From the NCBI GenBank assembly GCA_002495685.1, contig DAGJ01000013.1, positions 1 through 39,554 on the forward strand: a stretch of DNA of 39,554 nucleotides, given 5' to 3'. The position numbers and the translations under genes were made by a program. Every line of letters begins with the position of its first letter. Positions within the stretch are counted from its first letter, which is position 1. This document shows, in pieces, positions 1 through 8,392 of the stretch. The stretch is from Methanobrevibacter sp. UBA412 (GTDB lineage: Archaea > Methanobacteriota > Methanobacteria > Methanobacteriales > Methanobacteriaceae). Under the pieces are notes generated by a model. That model was not told the origin of the DNA. It was given only the letters and a program-made list of their open reading frames with translations, and searched no databases.

Positions 1-56
1 AATAGGGTTTCTACAGAGCCAATTTTTTTAACTTAATTTAAAAATTAATCAAAACC

Positions 57-76
57 AATAATCGTTCGTGATTATT
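57..76. repeat. Short perfect hairpin in leader region
   Basis: AATAATC at 57-63 and GATTATT at 70-76 are perfect inverted repeats around a 6-base loop that contains one of the few CG-bearing stretches nearby (gttcgt). Each side is flanked by the same AAAACC (51-56 and 77-82), so the whole element looks like a symmetric cassette. It lies about 320 bases before the first gene. Its role is unknown: an operator or a small RNA hairpin is possible, and chance is also possible in such AT-rich DNA. Confidence 0.35.
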
Positions 77-328
77 AAAACCATGAGTAATAACTAACAA
101 AAAAACAAATTTAAACATCCCCAAAACAGTTTTAATAATTGTAAAATAATCCAAACATGAAAAATAAGAATAATAAAAAGATTTATAATGTATAACTAAC
201 AATGTATCAACAAATAAAGAAAACCATTAATTTAAAACATGTAAAAAAAATGATTTATAATCTTTTAAACTAAAAATAAAATAATCAAATTGAAAAAATA
301 AGGAAAAAACATAACCAAAAACCTTACA

Positions 329-338
329 CCCCCCCCCC
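329..338. repeat. C10 homopolymer tract
   Basis: Ten consecutive C residues lie 54 bases before the preferred ATG (393) of the next gene and 3 bases before an alternative GTG (342). Such a run is very unusual in sequence this AT-rich. The frame entering the GTG is closed by TAA at 312-314, so the tract would act on promoter or leader spacing rather than within a longer coding frame. Confidence 0.8.
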
Positions 339-392
339 GATGTGGAAAAAATTCAAAAAACGAAAATAACTAATAAGATAGGAGAAAAGGAA

Positions 393-659
393 ATGTACTT
401 TGATGAAAAAATTAACAAAAACTTAAAAGAAATTTTAAAAAATAAATTCCAAAAATTATACCCTGAAAAAGAATTAAACGAATTAAAATTTCAATTATCC
501 AAAGATAATTCTAAAGAATTACAAATTAGTTCACCTAACTTGCGAATAGAACAAATAACTAATGAAAACATATCAGAAATAGAAAAAGCAATAAATGGAA
601 GATTTAACAATATTGTAATTATTAACAATAAAGTTCAAATATCTTATTTATTAAATTAA
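393..659 (+). CDS. Hypothetical protein, 88 aa
   Basis: I do not recognise this gene. It encodes a small, lysine- and asparagine-rich soluble protein with no signal peptide, membrane segment or cysteine motif. I chose the ATG at 393 because GGAGA at 381-385 is well placed as a ribosome site. A GTG at 342 in the same frame would give 105 residues but has only the C tract before it. The gene runs convergently into herA, only 15 bases from its stop. The AT palindrome at 663-678 (TTAAAAAA/TTTTTTAA) could serve both ends as a weak terminator. Confidence 0.55.
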   Translation: MYFDEKINKNLKEILKNKFQKLYPEKELNELKFQLSKDNSKELQISSPNLRIEQITNENISEIEKAINGRFNNIVIINNKVQISYLLN

Positions 660-674
660 TTTTTAAAAAATTTT

Positions 675-2186
675 TTAATAATCTCCACCTAAATTTAAAA
701 AATCATCTTCCATTTCATCTAATTCCTCAGTTTTAGACTTAAGATTTTGACTCCAAATTTTACAGATATCCAAATCTCCACCTACATTTTTACCTTTAAA
801 ACTATTAATTTTAACTAAAGTAGGGATTTTAGTCATCATACCCAAAACTAAAGCTTCACCAACATTCAAACTAGGCAATTGACCAACCAAATCATCAGAC
901 AAAGACTCAGAAGAACTTTGCACATGTTGTTGATCTTTAGGTTCAACAAGTCTTAAAATAATCATATTATTAGCTTGAGACAATGTTTCACTATCAACTG
1001 ACTTTGGAGATTGACTAACCATACATAAACCTAAACCAAACTTACGACCCTCACGAGCAATCCGTGTAATCCAATATTTACATTTAGTACTACGATTTTG
1101 AGGAGCAAGAATATGAGCTTCTTCCAATACAAAAAATACGGGAATATTTAAAGCATTCACATCATTTTCATGAATAAAATTCTTTCTACTTTTTAAAGCA
1201 TTCCGTAAAACATGACTTACAATAACTTCAGCAGTATTTTCATCAACTTGACCCAAATCAAGAACATTACAACTGTTCGGTTTTAATTGTGTTAAAATAT
1301 TACCTGTATTTGTATCTAATAATTTTCCATAAGTACTTTGTAAATCTTCAATCTTATTAATTACATCAATGATATTATTTCTTTCTTTAGATGGACGATC
1401 ATCATCTAATTCCCATTTATTTAAAATAATTAATAATTGTTCTAAGAAATCTGGAGTTTTAGCTTCACCATTTTGTAATTGTTCTTTTGCTTCTTTAAAA
1501 GCTTTTCTAATGTACCTTTCTTGGTTTACAGCATTAGATCCAATATTAGCTAATTTTTTAATTTCATCAAATTCCATGTATTTAGGATTAATGATTGGTT
1601 TAATAGGATTTACTTCACCATTTTTGAATTTTGCATTAATATACTCACTATGCATATCAAAAATAAATATACAACCATTATTTTTTAATAATTCATCAAC
1701 TAATACTGAAACTGTATTAGATTTTCCTGCACCAGTCATTGCAAGAATTGCTAAATGACGAGAAACCATTTTATTTAAATCTACACCTACTTCTACTTCT
1801 TCTTGACTTATTAAATGACCTAATGTTAAACTATTTTCTTGATCAAAAACATCTTTTAATATGTCTGTTGAAGCTTTCTCAACTTCAGTACCAGGAGGTG
1901 CAGGAGTTCTTGGAAGTTTAAGATTATCATTCACATCTCCAAGAATTCTAACATTTCCTTTAATATAATAATCATTTCCTTCTATTTCCTTAATTTTATC
2001 TATAGTGTCAGGATCATAAATCTCATTATTAAGTGAAACTGAACCTCTAACCATAGATTCAATCATGCCTAAGACAGTTTTACCATCATAATTTAATGTA
2101 ACATATTCCCCCACACTTGGCATTTTTTTACTAATAAAACTTAAATTTACAAGAGTAGTTTCCCCTATACTTCTACCAATAATCAT
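675..2186 (-). CDS. herA: HerA-type DNA helicase/translocase ATPase
   Basis: HerA is a hexameric FtsK/HerA-family ATPase. With the nuclease NurA it resects DNA ends in archaeal recombinational repair alongside Mre11-Rad50. The 503 residues fit the family. Residues 1-90 form the N-terminal beta-barrel (HAS) domain. The Walker A motif TGAGKS is at 151-156, a Walker B-like strand (IFIFDMHSEY) follows at about 173-182, and a second acidic motif (FFVLEEAH) lies near residue 350. The segment GRKFGLGLCMVSQSP after it matches the sensor region of these ATPases. Its ATG overlaps the nurA stop by four bases (ATGA), so the two are translationally coupled. No key residue appears to be missing. Confidence 0.93.
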   Translation of the reverse strand: MIIGRSIGETTLVNLSFISKKMPSVGEYVTLNYDGKTVLGMIESMVRGSVSLNNEIYDPDTIDKIKEIEGNDYYIKGNVRILGDVNDNLKLPRTPAPPGTEVEKASTDILKDVFDQENSLTLGHLISQEEVEVGVDLNKMVSRHLAILAMTGAGKSNTVSVLVDELLKNNGCIFIFDMHSEYINAKFKNGEVNPIKPIINPKYMEFDEIKKLANIGSNAVNQERYIRKAFKEAKEQLQNGEAKTPDFLEQLLIILNKWELDDDRPSKERNNIIDVINKIEDLQSTYGKLLDTNTGNILTQLKPNSCNVLDLGQVDENTAEVIVSHVLRNALKSRKNFIHENDVNALNIPVFFVLEEAHILAPQNRSTKCKYWITRIAREGRKFGLGLCMVSQSPKSVDSETLSQANNMIILRLVEPKDQQHVQSSSESLSDDLVGQLPSLNVGEALVLGMMTKIPTLVKINSFKGKNVGGDLDICKIWSQNLKSKTEELDEMEDDFLNLGGDY

Positions 2187-3256
2187 AACATTTCCCTTCC
2201 TTGTCTTTCAATTATATTTACAATAGAACTGATACTATTCATATCATTATTCTGAATTACCACATCATGATGTGCTTTATAAAGTAAATAAGGATAACCT
2301 CCAACAGAATCCTTTTTCAAATCACTTAAAACTTGTAAACATTCTTCCTCAGATGCATGATAAGGTAATTCAAATTTTAAAACATTAGTATTTGGAGATA
2401 ATCTAGCATAAAAAATAGTGAAATCTATATTTTTAAAAAACTCATCCCCAATTAAGAAATTTGTCCGAATATCTTCACTTGCATTACGATATCTTAAAGT
2501 ACTATAACCTTCATTTGTTGAATAATAATTTAATAATGCAATATCTGGAACATTACTATTAAAAAAATCTTTACTACTACTGGTTTTACTAATTGCAACT
2601 ATTTTTTCTTTATGTTTTAATAATTCTATATACAATAAAGATTTTTCAATATTTTCAAGAAAAATGCTTATTTCATAATCTTTAAATTTATTATCTAAAT
2701 CAAGTGTATTTATTAAATCATTAGATTTAATGTTTTCCTCTTTATTTTTTATAGATTCTTTAAATTGAGAATTTACTTGTTTAATTATATCAATTCGTGT
2801 TTTTTTTGGAATATCATGGGGTGATGGGAATAAAGGAATTATATTACCATAAATACTTCCATCTAGTAGGTAATAATCTAAGTCCTTGTTATCTTCTATA
2901 GTTTTTATTGCATTTTTTAATTCAAAAATGTTCATGAAATTACTTAAACGTTCATCAAGAAATTTTTGATGAGATAAAGTATCAATATTTGTTAATTCAT
3001 ATTTTTTTAATTTTTGATCTTTATTTGGATTATAAATTAAGCTTTCAGCAGCTACAGCGTAAAGATAAAAGCTTATGAATCTTTTTTTGTTTAAACTCCC
3101 ATCACCTGCAGCTATTACTTTATCTTTTAAAGGTAATGGAATTGTTTTTTCAATCCAATTTTTTGATAAATCCAAATCTTTATGTTGATATTCCACTATT
3201 TGTTCTTGGATTGTACCTTTTTTATTTATTGCTTCTTCATATAATGATTCTAACAT
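2183..3256 (-). CDS. nurA: NurA 5'-3' nuclease
   Basis: NurA is the manganese-dependent nuclease partner of HerA in DNA-end resection. The 357-residue length fits. The first acidic motif, AAGDGSLNKKRF (about residues 49-60), and a second, YYLLDGSIYG (about 127-136), match the two conserved aspartate strands of the RNase H-like NurA fold. The C-terminal YKAHHDVVI resembles the conserved late histidine/aspartate region. It lies directly upstream of herA with a 4-base overlap and 24 bases after the GGGP synthase gene, so repair and lipid genes may share a transcript. The upstream ribosome site is weak. Confidence 0.9.
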   Translation of the reverse strand: MLESLYEEAINKKGTIQEQIVEYQHKDLDLSKNWIEKTIPLPLKDKVIAAGDGSLNKKRFISFYLYAVAAESLIYNPNKDQKLKKYELTNIDTLSHQKFLDERLSNFMNIFELKNAIKTIEDNKDLDYYLLDGSIYGNIIPLFPSPHDIPKKTRIDIIKQVNSQFKESIKNKEENIKSNDLINTLDLDNKFKDYEISIFLENIEKSLLYIELLKHKEKIVAISKTSSSKDFFNSNVPDIALLNYYSTNEGYSTLRYRNASEDIRTNFLIGDEFFKNIDFTIFYARLSPNTNVLKFELPYHASEEECLQVLSDLKKDSVGGYPYLLYKAHHDVVIQNNDMNSISSIVNIIERQGREML

Positions 3257-3280
3257 ATAAATCTCTGAATAAATATAATT

Positions 3281-4030
3281 TTAATTTTTAGATGCTTTAT
3301 TGATTGCAGTTGTAATTTCATTTATTTTTGATTCAACATCTTCTGTTTCTTCAACTATTGTACCTGTAACTATTAAATCTGCACCTGCTTTTGCTGCTTT
3401 ATATGCTGTTTCACCATCCCGGATTCCTCCCCCTACTATGATTACCATGTCTGTTGTAGCTTTTTTAGTATATGCTACCATTTTTGGAGGTATAGGTTTT
3501 TCTGCTCCTGATCCTGCTTCTAAGTAAAAGAACCTCATTCCCATAAATTCACTACTCATAGCATATACTGCAGGTAATTTAGGTTTATTCCTTGGGACAA
3601 GTTGTGCTTGCCCTACAAATCCAACAGTCCCTCCAGGTTCACATACCATGTATGCCATAGGTAATGTTTCGATTCCAGAAGCTTTTACTGCTGGTGCTGC
3701 AAGTGCTTGTGCCCCAACTAACCAGTATGGGTTGGTACTATTTATGAAACTCATATATAACATTGCATCAGCATATTTACTTACACTACTAGTGTTTCCT
3801 GGGAAAATTATTATAGGTTTTTGAATATTTTCTTTCAATATTTTACATGTAAAATCTACTTGGTTTTGACTTACAGTTGATCCTCCAACTAAAATAATAT
3901 CAGTTCCGCCTCTTATAGCTGCTTCAGCAATTTTTAATGCCTCTTCCGGTGTTTGTTCATCTGGATCTATTAGTGTTAAATGCATTTTTCGATTTTTTAA
4001 AGTTTCTTTTATTTCACTTTCTACAGACAT
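3281..4030 (-). CDS. Geranylgeranylglyceryl phosphate synthase
   Basis: This enzyme joins geranylgeranyl diphosphate to sn-glycerol-1-phosphate, making the first ether bond of archaeal membrane lipids. The 249 residues form the expected TIM barrel. The N-terminal HLTLIDPDEQTPEEA, the GGTDIILVGGS strand, the central YLEAGSGA and the C-terminal phosphate-binding VGGGIRDGE and TGTIVEE motifs are all present. AAGGAAG seven bases before the ATG is a good ribosome site. It probably heads the minus-strand unit GGGP synthase-nurA-herA. The mevalonate-pathway gene hmgA further along the window supplies the same isoprenoid route. Confidence 0.94.
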   Translation of the reverse strand: MSVESEIKETLKNRKMHLTLIDPDEQTPEEALKIAEAAIRGGTDIILVGGSTVSQNQVDFTCKILKENIQKPIIIFPGNTSSVSKYADAMLYMSFINSTNPYWLVGAQALAAPAVKASGIETLPMAYMVCEPGGTVGFVGQAQLVPRNKPKLPAVYAMSSEFMGMRFFYLEAGSGAEKPIPPKMVAYTKKATTDMVIIVGGGIRDGETAYKAAKAGADLIVTGTIVEETEDVESKINEITTAINKASKN

Positions 4031-4261
4031 GTTTTGCTTCCTTTATTTTTTTATTGTGACTATATTTTTTGTTTAAAATTAATTTTTTATAATTTTTATT
4101 TAATCTTATATTATTGTTCACTATATTATTATTATTTTTGGATTTAATAGTATTTAATTTTATTTAAAAAAATAAGATATATTATTAATTGAATAAACAA
4201 AAAAGTATTAAAAAAATAGAAAAAAGTATTAAAAAGGTTTTAAAAAAAATAAAAACAATAA

Positions 4262-4277
4262 AGGATAAAATTATCCT
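4262..4277 (-). terminator. Putative terminator after L40e gene
   Basis: AGGATAA and TTATCCT form a perfect 7-base stem with a 2-base loop that overlaps the L40e stop codon. In the minus-strand direction it is followed by a long T-rich run (about 4207-4256). Archaeal terminators rely mainly on the U-rich tract, so the stem may be incidental. Confidence 0.4.
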
Positions 4278-4417
4278 CTTGCTTCTTTAGCTTTAAGTCT
4301 TAAACCCTTGTAACCACATTTTCTACAAGTTTTAGCATCAGCAGGGTTACGAGCATTACATTTTAAGCAAATTTTAACATTGAAAATTCTGTTTTCAGCT
4401 TCATCAAATCGTGCCAT
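4271..4417 (-). CDS. rpl40e: 50S ribosomal protein L40e
   Basis: This short gene encodes 48 residues starting [20 protein letters not shown] and ending LKAKEARG. It is the archaeal L40e protein of the large ribosomal subunit, homologous to the ribosomal part of eukaryotic ubiquitin-L40 fusions. Four cysteines (C17, C20, C31, C34) form the zinc finger, as CLKC and CRKC pairs. GGAGGA eight bases before the ATG is the strongest ribosome site nearby, which fits a highly expressed gene. It is monocistronic, with long AT-rich gaps on both sides. Confidence 0.95.
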   Translation of the reverse strand: MARFDEAENRIFNVKICLKCNARNPADAKTCRKCGYKGLRLKAKEARG

Positions 4418-4625
4418 TAAGATATCCTCCCAAATAATCATATATGATAAAATAAATTTCGATTATAATTAAAAAAACAATTAATCTAATCTTATAATTT
4501 TTTATTTAAAATTATGAAACAAAAAATAGTTATGTATTCATAAATCTTATAAAAATATATACTCTTCTTAATATATAAACCTAATGGTTATAAACAAGAA
4601 TCGAACAAAAAAATAAGAATAAAAA

Positions 4626-5150
4626 CTAATCTTTATTATACTGACTTAAAAAATCATTCTGTATATTGACAACACCCTCACCATCATGAGCATTACTATA
4701 AGCTTCGAGTAACTCCCCATTCAATTCTAAGAAAGTATGACCCCACTTAAAAGTACTCATAATATCATGAGCTTGATCTTTAAAACCTGTAATATATAAA
4801 GTAGCAGCAATAGCTTCACTAGTAGATAAAGTACAAGGTTTACCATAGTTAACAGGATTAGTAGCAATTAAAAAAGGTAAAGCACGATGATACTTACTTA
4901 AATTAAAAAAACTCTTAGAATCACTAACTTTATTCCAACTACAATCTAAACCAACAACACCACGTCTAGAAACATAACGATGATCCTCCGGAGAAACACT
5001 ATAATCACTATAAGGATTTAAAACAATGGCTCCATGAGGAATTTGATTAATACGATAAACCAAACGAGCTTTATCTGTTTTCCACATTTTAATTGCAGTA
5101 CATTTCTTTTTATCACATTCATTAGCATGAAAAATTGTAACTTTTACCAT
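4626..5150 (-). CDS. tsr3: Tsr3-like rRNA aminocarboxypropyltransferase
   Basis: Tsr3 transfers the aminocarboxypropyl group of S-adenosylmethionine to a hypermodified uridine of small-subunit rRNA during ribosome maturation. The 174 residues contain family hallmarks: GAIVLNPYSDYSVSPED (about 40-56), the VGLDCSWNKV motif (about 67-76), ALPFLIATNPVNYGKP (about 89-104), and the helical stretch ST SEAIAATLYITGF that follows. It was formerly annotated as DUF367. Its nearness to L40e is only a loose functional link because the two are separated by more than 200 bases. No clear ribosome site is visible. Confidence 0.88.
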   Translation of the reverse strand: MVKVTIFHANECDKKKCTAIKMWKTDKARLVYRINQIPHGAIVLNPYSDYSVSPEDHRYVSRRGVVGLDCSWNKVSDSKSFFNLSKYHRALPFLIATNPVNYGKPCTLSTSEAIAATLYITGFKDQAHDIMSTFKWGHTFLELNGELLEAYSNAHDGEGVVNIQNDFLSQYNKD

Positions 5151-5188
5151 AATAAAACATATCCATAAAAAATATTAAAAGGAGAAAA

Positions 5189-5842
5189 TTAATTAGCCCC
5201 TTTAGCATTCTTAATTTGATCTAATAATTGATTATAAGTAGCATTATCTATACCTAAGACATCTGGACCTGTAGGGGCACTAGGATTAGTCTTCAAAGTA
5301 GTACTAGTAAGTAAAGGTTCAACATAATCTTTATACATAGGACAATATAAACTACCATCACATTCTACCTTAGAAGAATTACTAATGACATAAATAAGAA
5401 AAGTTTGATTATCTTTATCCGCTTGACAAATATACACATTATAAACACTAGAATTATCAGTAGTAGTATTATTACTTACTTGAGTATTAGGAACAGCTTG
5501 AGAATAAAATATATTCCAATTATTCTCACCTAACTGACGATGCTCAGGAGATTGTAAACCTTGTAATTGCATCAAATCAATTAAAAAATCACCATCTTTA
5601 AGTGTACTCATATTATAAGTAATACCATTATTTGAATCAATATAACTAGCTTGAAATTGATGATTAGGAACAGAATCATTTATAACATTCCCAGAAACAT
5701 TCCCAGTGAAAGACCCACTAATAAATGCTGCATTAAAATTTGTAGTATCACCTTTATTAAAGAACATCATATAACTTGCACCAAGTGCAATAACTAATAT
5801 AACTAAAACAAAGACAATAATTAAAATATTCTTTCTTTCCAA
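5189..5842 (-). CDS. Membrane-anchored hypothetical protein, 217 aa
   Basis: I do not recognise a family. A TTG start at 5842 is supported by GGAGTGA in good register, giving MERKNILIIV and one N-terminal transmembrane helix (about residues 5-28) with positive residues before it. The rest should face outside: it is rich in Asn, Ser and Thr, with many N-glycosylation sequons and three late cysteines (C139, C162, C168 approximately). It lies 38 bases upstream of tsr3 and may be cotranscribed with it. It resembles in plan, though not obviously in sequence, the anchored proteins at 5946-6644 and 38525-38899. Confidence 0.65.
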   Translation of the reverse strand: MERKNILIIVFVLVILVIALGASYMMFFNKGDTTNFNAAFISGSFTGNVSGNVINDSVPNHQFQASYIDSNNGITYNMSTLKDGDFLIDLMQLQGLQSPEHRQLGENNWNIFYSQAVPNTQVSNNTTTDNSSVYNVYICQADKDNQTFLIYVISNSSKVECDGSLYCPMYKDYVEPLLTSTTLKTNPSAPTGPDVLGIDNATYNQLLDQIKNAKGAN

Positions 5843-5945
5843 AACTCACTCACTCCAAAAAATTATTAAATAAAGTCTTATATTATTTTAGATTTTACTC
5901 AATAATAAAATTTATTAAAAAAAAGAAAATAAAATATTTAATTTA

Positions 5946-6644
5946 TTAACTATAAGAATAAACTTTAATAGTCCATGAATCAAGATCTTGAGTATCCACA
6001 TCAATACTTAAAGAACCAGAACCAGAGAAAATAACACTATCCTCTTTACCCTTAACAGCACTAGTAGTACCCCAATCAACTGCAGTACTTCCAACACTAG
6101 CCCCATTTAAATAAGAATTAGTATATAAATGATTATATCCCCCATGGTTATTAATAGGCATCCCATAAGCATAAACTTTAATCTTACTACCTGTTAAACC
6201 AGTTACAGACAATTGATCATTACCTACTCCATTAAAAGTTTGAACTAAATGCCAACTACCACTAGTACTAGAACTAGAACCAGACTGACTACTTTGAACA
6301 TTAGAAGAACTAGAACCAGACTGACTACTTTGAACATTAGAAGAACTAGAACCAGACTGAGAACTAGGAATTAAACCACTACTAAAAGTAGAACCAGTAC
6401 CTGAAGAACTAACTAATAAAAATGTACAACAAACAATTACAACCAAAATAATAATAGTTGCACCAATGATTAGATACTTCTTATTTTCATCTTTCTTAGA
6501 ATCAGGAGTTATTTTAGTCACATTAGACTGATTAAAAGAAGGAGTAGCAGATTGAATTAAATTAGTTCCACATTTACGACAAAACTTAGCATCAGAAGAA
6601 TTTTTAAATCCACATTTAGGACAAATATTATGATTCTCCACCAT
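5946..6644 (-). CDS. Zinc-ribbon, membrane-anchored protein with Ser-rich repeat
   Basis: The protein has four parts: a cytoplasmic zinc ribbon (C8, C11, C22, C25), a linker, one transmembrane helix (about 57-79), a low-complexity Ser/Gln/Asn repeat (about 90-128), and a C-terminal domain of about 100 residues with alternating beta-strand character ending SWTIKVYSYS. The start is well defined by AGGTGGTGAT before the ATG at 6644. Zinc-ribbon-plus-membrane-helix proteins are common in methanogens and of unknown role. The outer domain may be a beta-sandwich. The tandem repeat within the gene could change length easily by slippage while staying in frame. Confidence 0.7.
   Translation of the reverse strand: MVENHNICPKCGFKNSSDAKFCRKCGTNLIQSATPSFNQSNVTKITPDSKKDENKKYLIIGATIIILVVIVCCTFLLVSSSGTGSTFSSGLIPSSQSGSSSSNVQSSQSGSSSSNVQSSQSGSSSSTSGSWHLVQTFNGVGNDQLSVTGLTGSKIKVYAYGMPINNHGGYNHLYTNSYLNGASVGSTAVDWGTTSAVKGKEDSVIFSGSGSLSIDVDTQDLDSWTIKVYSYS
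6271..6360. repeat. 36-bp in-frame tandem repeat, 2.5 copies
   Basis: Two identical 36-base units (6271-6306 and 6307-6342) are followed by half a unit (6343-6360). Each unit encodes twelve residues containing SSSSNVQSSQSG in the stalk of the anchored zinc-ribbon protein. The unit length is a multiple of three, so gain or loss of copies keeps the frame. Confidence 0.9.
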
Positions 6645-6821
6645 ACTTTAATCACCACCTTTTAAAAAAATAATTTATTAATACTATATAATATTTAAGA
6701 ACTAATTATTTTTAAATTATTCTATTTAATTTTAATAGATAAAAAATAATTAATCAACAAAAAAAATAAATACTTCAAAAAAAATATAATAATACAATAA
6801 AAGAATAAAAAGGTGATATTA

Positions 6822-6977
6822 ATGTGTAGTGGTGGAGGCCCAATGGCTGAAATAGATATGAAAAAATTAAAAACAAAAAGATATCGATGCTTAGATTGTG
6901 GAAATGAATTTAAAGGAATTGGAAAACATGTTGTATGTCCTTCCTGCCAAAGTGATAATGTAGAATCAAATGAATAA
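6822..6977 (+). CDS. Zinc-ribbon peptide, 51 aa
   Basis: A short gene starting MCSGGGPMAEIDMKKLKTKR has a CLDC and CPSC pair (C23, C26, C39, C42) forming one treble-clef or rubredoxin-like zinc ribbon. The ribosome site AGGTGAT at 6811-6817 is excellent. Small zinc-ribbon proteins of this kind are widespread in Methanobacteriales, and no function can be assigned. A run of nine T at 7010-7018 about 30 bases after the stop is a likely U-tract terminator, so it is probably monocistronic. Confidence 0.8.
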   Translation: MCSGGGPMAEIDMKKLKTKRYRCLDCGNEFKGIGKHVVCPSCQSDNVESNE

Positions 6978-7088
6978 TATTACTTCATTAAATATTTTAA
7001 AATAAAACCTTTTTTTTTACATTTTTAAAAATATAATAAACAAACTAATTTTTTTAAATAAACAAATATTTAAGGACCACATAAACTT

Positions 7089-7562
7089 ATGAACACTAAA
7101 GAAACAAATATAAAATTAAAACCTGAGGAAATATTATTTTTAAAAGGAAATACTGGTACTGTAGGCATAGTTAAACTATCTGATAAAAAAATGATTTTTC
7201 TTGGAACACCAGAAAATGATGAAATTGTTCAATTTTTAGAACCTGGAGACTTAATTGCTGTTAGCGCATTCGGAACAGGAGAAAAATTTGAAAAAGGAAT
7301 AAAATCCTTAATTTACCTTACACGAGACATGGATTCACCAATAATAGTTTTACCTAAAAATCACCCCTCAAGCAAAAGATTAAAAATGGTAATAAGTGTA
7401 GGTGAAAATATCCGTTTAGATTGTAATATAATACCCGGCACACATCCAGAACAAGACATATTATGTAGTTGTGATAGTTTAACTGGTTTAGAAATTTTTA
7501 AATCTGCAAATGGAGTAAATATTAAAGGAAATTTAAAAGATTATGAAATTAAAAAGTTTTAA
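7089..7562 (+). CDS. Conserved methanogen protein of unknown function, 157 aa
   Basis: I do not recognise a named family. The protein is soluble, with beta-rich segments (IVKLSDKKMIFLGTPEND, GDLIAVSAFGTGEKFEKG) and two late cysteines in ILCSCDS, which could bind a metal or be redox-active. AAGGA at 7072-7076 sits 12 bases before the ATG. It precedes the DUF116 gene in the same direction, separated by 143 bases that include a T8 run (7584-7591), so the two may be separately transcribed. Confidence 0.65.
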   Translation: MNTKETNIKLKPEEILFLKGNTGTVGIVKLSDKKMIFLGTPENDEIVQFLEPGDLIAVSAFGTGEKFEKGIKSLIYLTRDMDSPIIVLPKNHPSSKRLKMVISVGENIRLDCNIIPGTHPEQDILCSCDSLTGLEIFKSANGVNIKGNLKDYEIKKF

Positions 7563-7705
7563 TAATATCCATTTAAAAACCCCTTTTTTTTATAGTATAA
7601 AAATAAAACTTTGAAATATATATTGATTAAATTTAAAATTTAAATAATGATTTATATAATAAAAATTAAAATATTAATAACTAATTTATAGGATTTAAAA
7701 TTAAA

Positions 7706-8374
7706 ATGATTACAGAATCAATATTTATATTTTTAGGAGAACTAATAACAATAGGCATTATATTACTATTATTAATTTTAATTATAACATTAGTATTAGG
7801 TAAAATATTAATTAAAAAAAATCTTTTAATATTTCCAAAAGTTATGTTATTAGGATTAGATGCTTTTTATTCTCCATTGAAAAAATTTTCAAAAAGTTTA
7901 GGACTTGATAAGACATTAGTAGATCATATTGGTGTTGAATTACGAAACAAGGTAAATGAAAAAAAATTCAATAAAATTCCAAATGATGAAAAATTAATAT
8001 TTTTACCTCACTGTCTTCGAGCAGCAGACTGTGAAGCAAAGCTTACAAAAACTGGTGTAGAATGTACTGAATGTGGTAGATGTAGTATTGGTATTATTAA
8101 ATCAGAAGCAGAACCCATGGGTTATACTGTATTTATCGTTCCTGGAAGTAGTTTCATTGAAAGGATTATAAAAGAACAACACTTTAAAGCAGTAGTAGGA
8201 ATAGCATGTTATGAAGATTTAAACTTAATGATGATGAACTTATCAGATTTTGCACCTCAAGGAGTATTATTAACACAAGATGGATGTTTTTTAACAAAAG
8301 TAAATGTAAAAGAAGTTTTAGATAAAATCGGATATGAAAAACAAGATCAAACTAAACAAACAACATTAACTTAA
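7706..8374 (+). CDS. DUF116 family membrane-anchored cysteine-rich protein
   Basis: DUF116 proteins are found in methanogens and some anaerobic bacteria and have no settled function. This one has an N-terminal transmembrane helix (about 5-32) and a soluble domain carrying the family core: LPHCLRAADCEAK, GVECTECGRCSIG, a Rossmann-like strand YTVFIVPGSS, GIACYEDL and a final QDGCFLTKV. Seven conserved-looking cysteines suggest a bound iron-sulfur cluster or zinc (inference). The TatD-like hydrolase follows after 18 bases, so the two are probably cotranscribed. Confidence 0.85.
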   Translation: MITESIFIFLGELITIGIILLLLILIITLVLGKILIKKNLLIFPKVMLLGLDAFYSPLKKFSKSLGLDKTLVDHIGVELRNKVNEKKFNKIPNDEKLIFLPHCLRAADCEAKLTKTGVECTECGRCSIGIIKSEAEPMGYTVFIVPGSSFIERIIKEQHFKAVVGIACYEDLNLMMMNLSDFAPQGVLLTQDGCFLTKVNVKEVLDKIGYEKQDQTKQTTLT

Positions 8375-8392
8375 TAAAAAAATATAATTATT

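Larger units (their letters stand above)
1..392. other. AT-rich intergenic leader
   Basis: I see no credible reading frame in this stretch on either strand. It holds the hairpin at 57-76 and a run of ten C at 329-338, and is otherwise A/T-rich with several TATA-like words, for example around 181-190. The upstream neighbour lies outside the window, so a trailing untranslated region cannot be excluded. Confidence 0.5.

Noticed and set aside
342..392. GTG start at 342 for the first gene
   Set aside because: It has only the C tract before it and no ribosome site. The ATG at 393 has GGAGA at a good distance.
4262..4277. Inverted repeat as an operator for L40e
   Set aside because: It overlaps the stop codon at the gene's end rather than a promoter, so a terminator role is more sensible.
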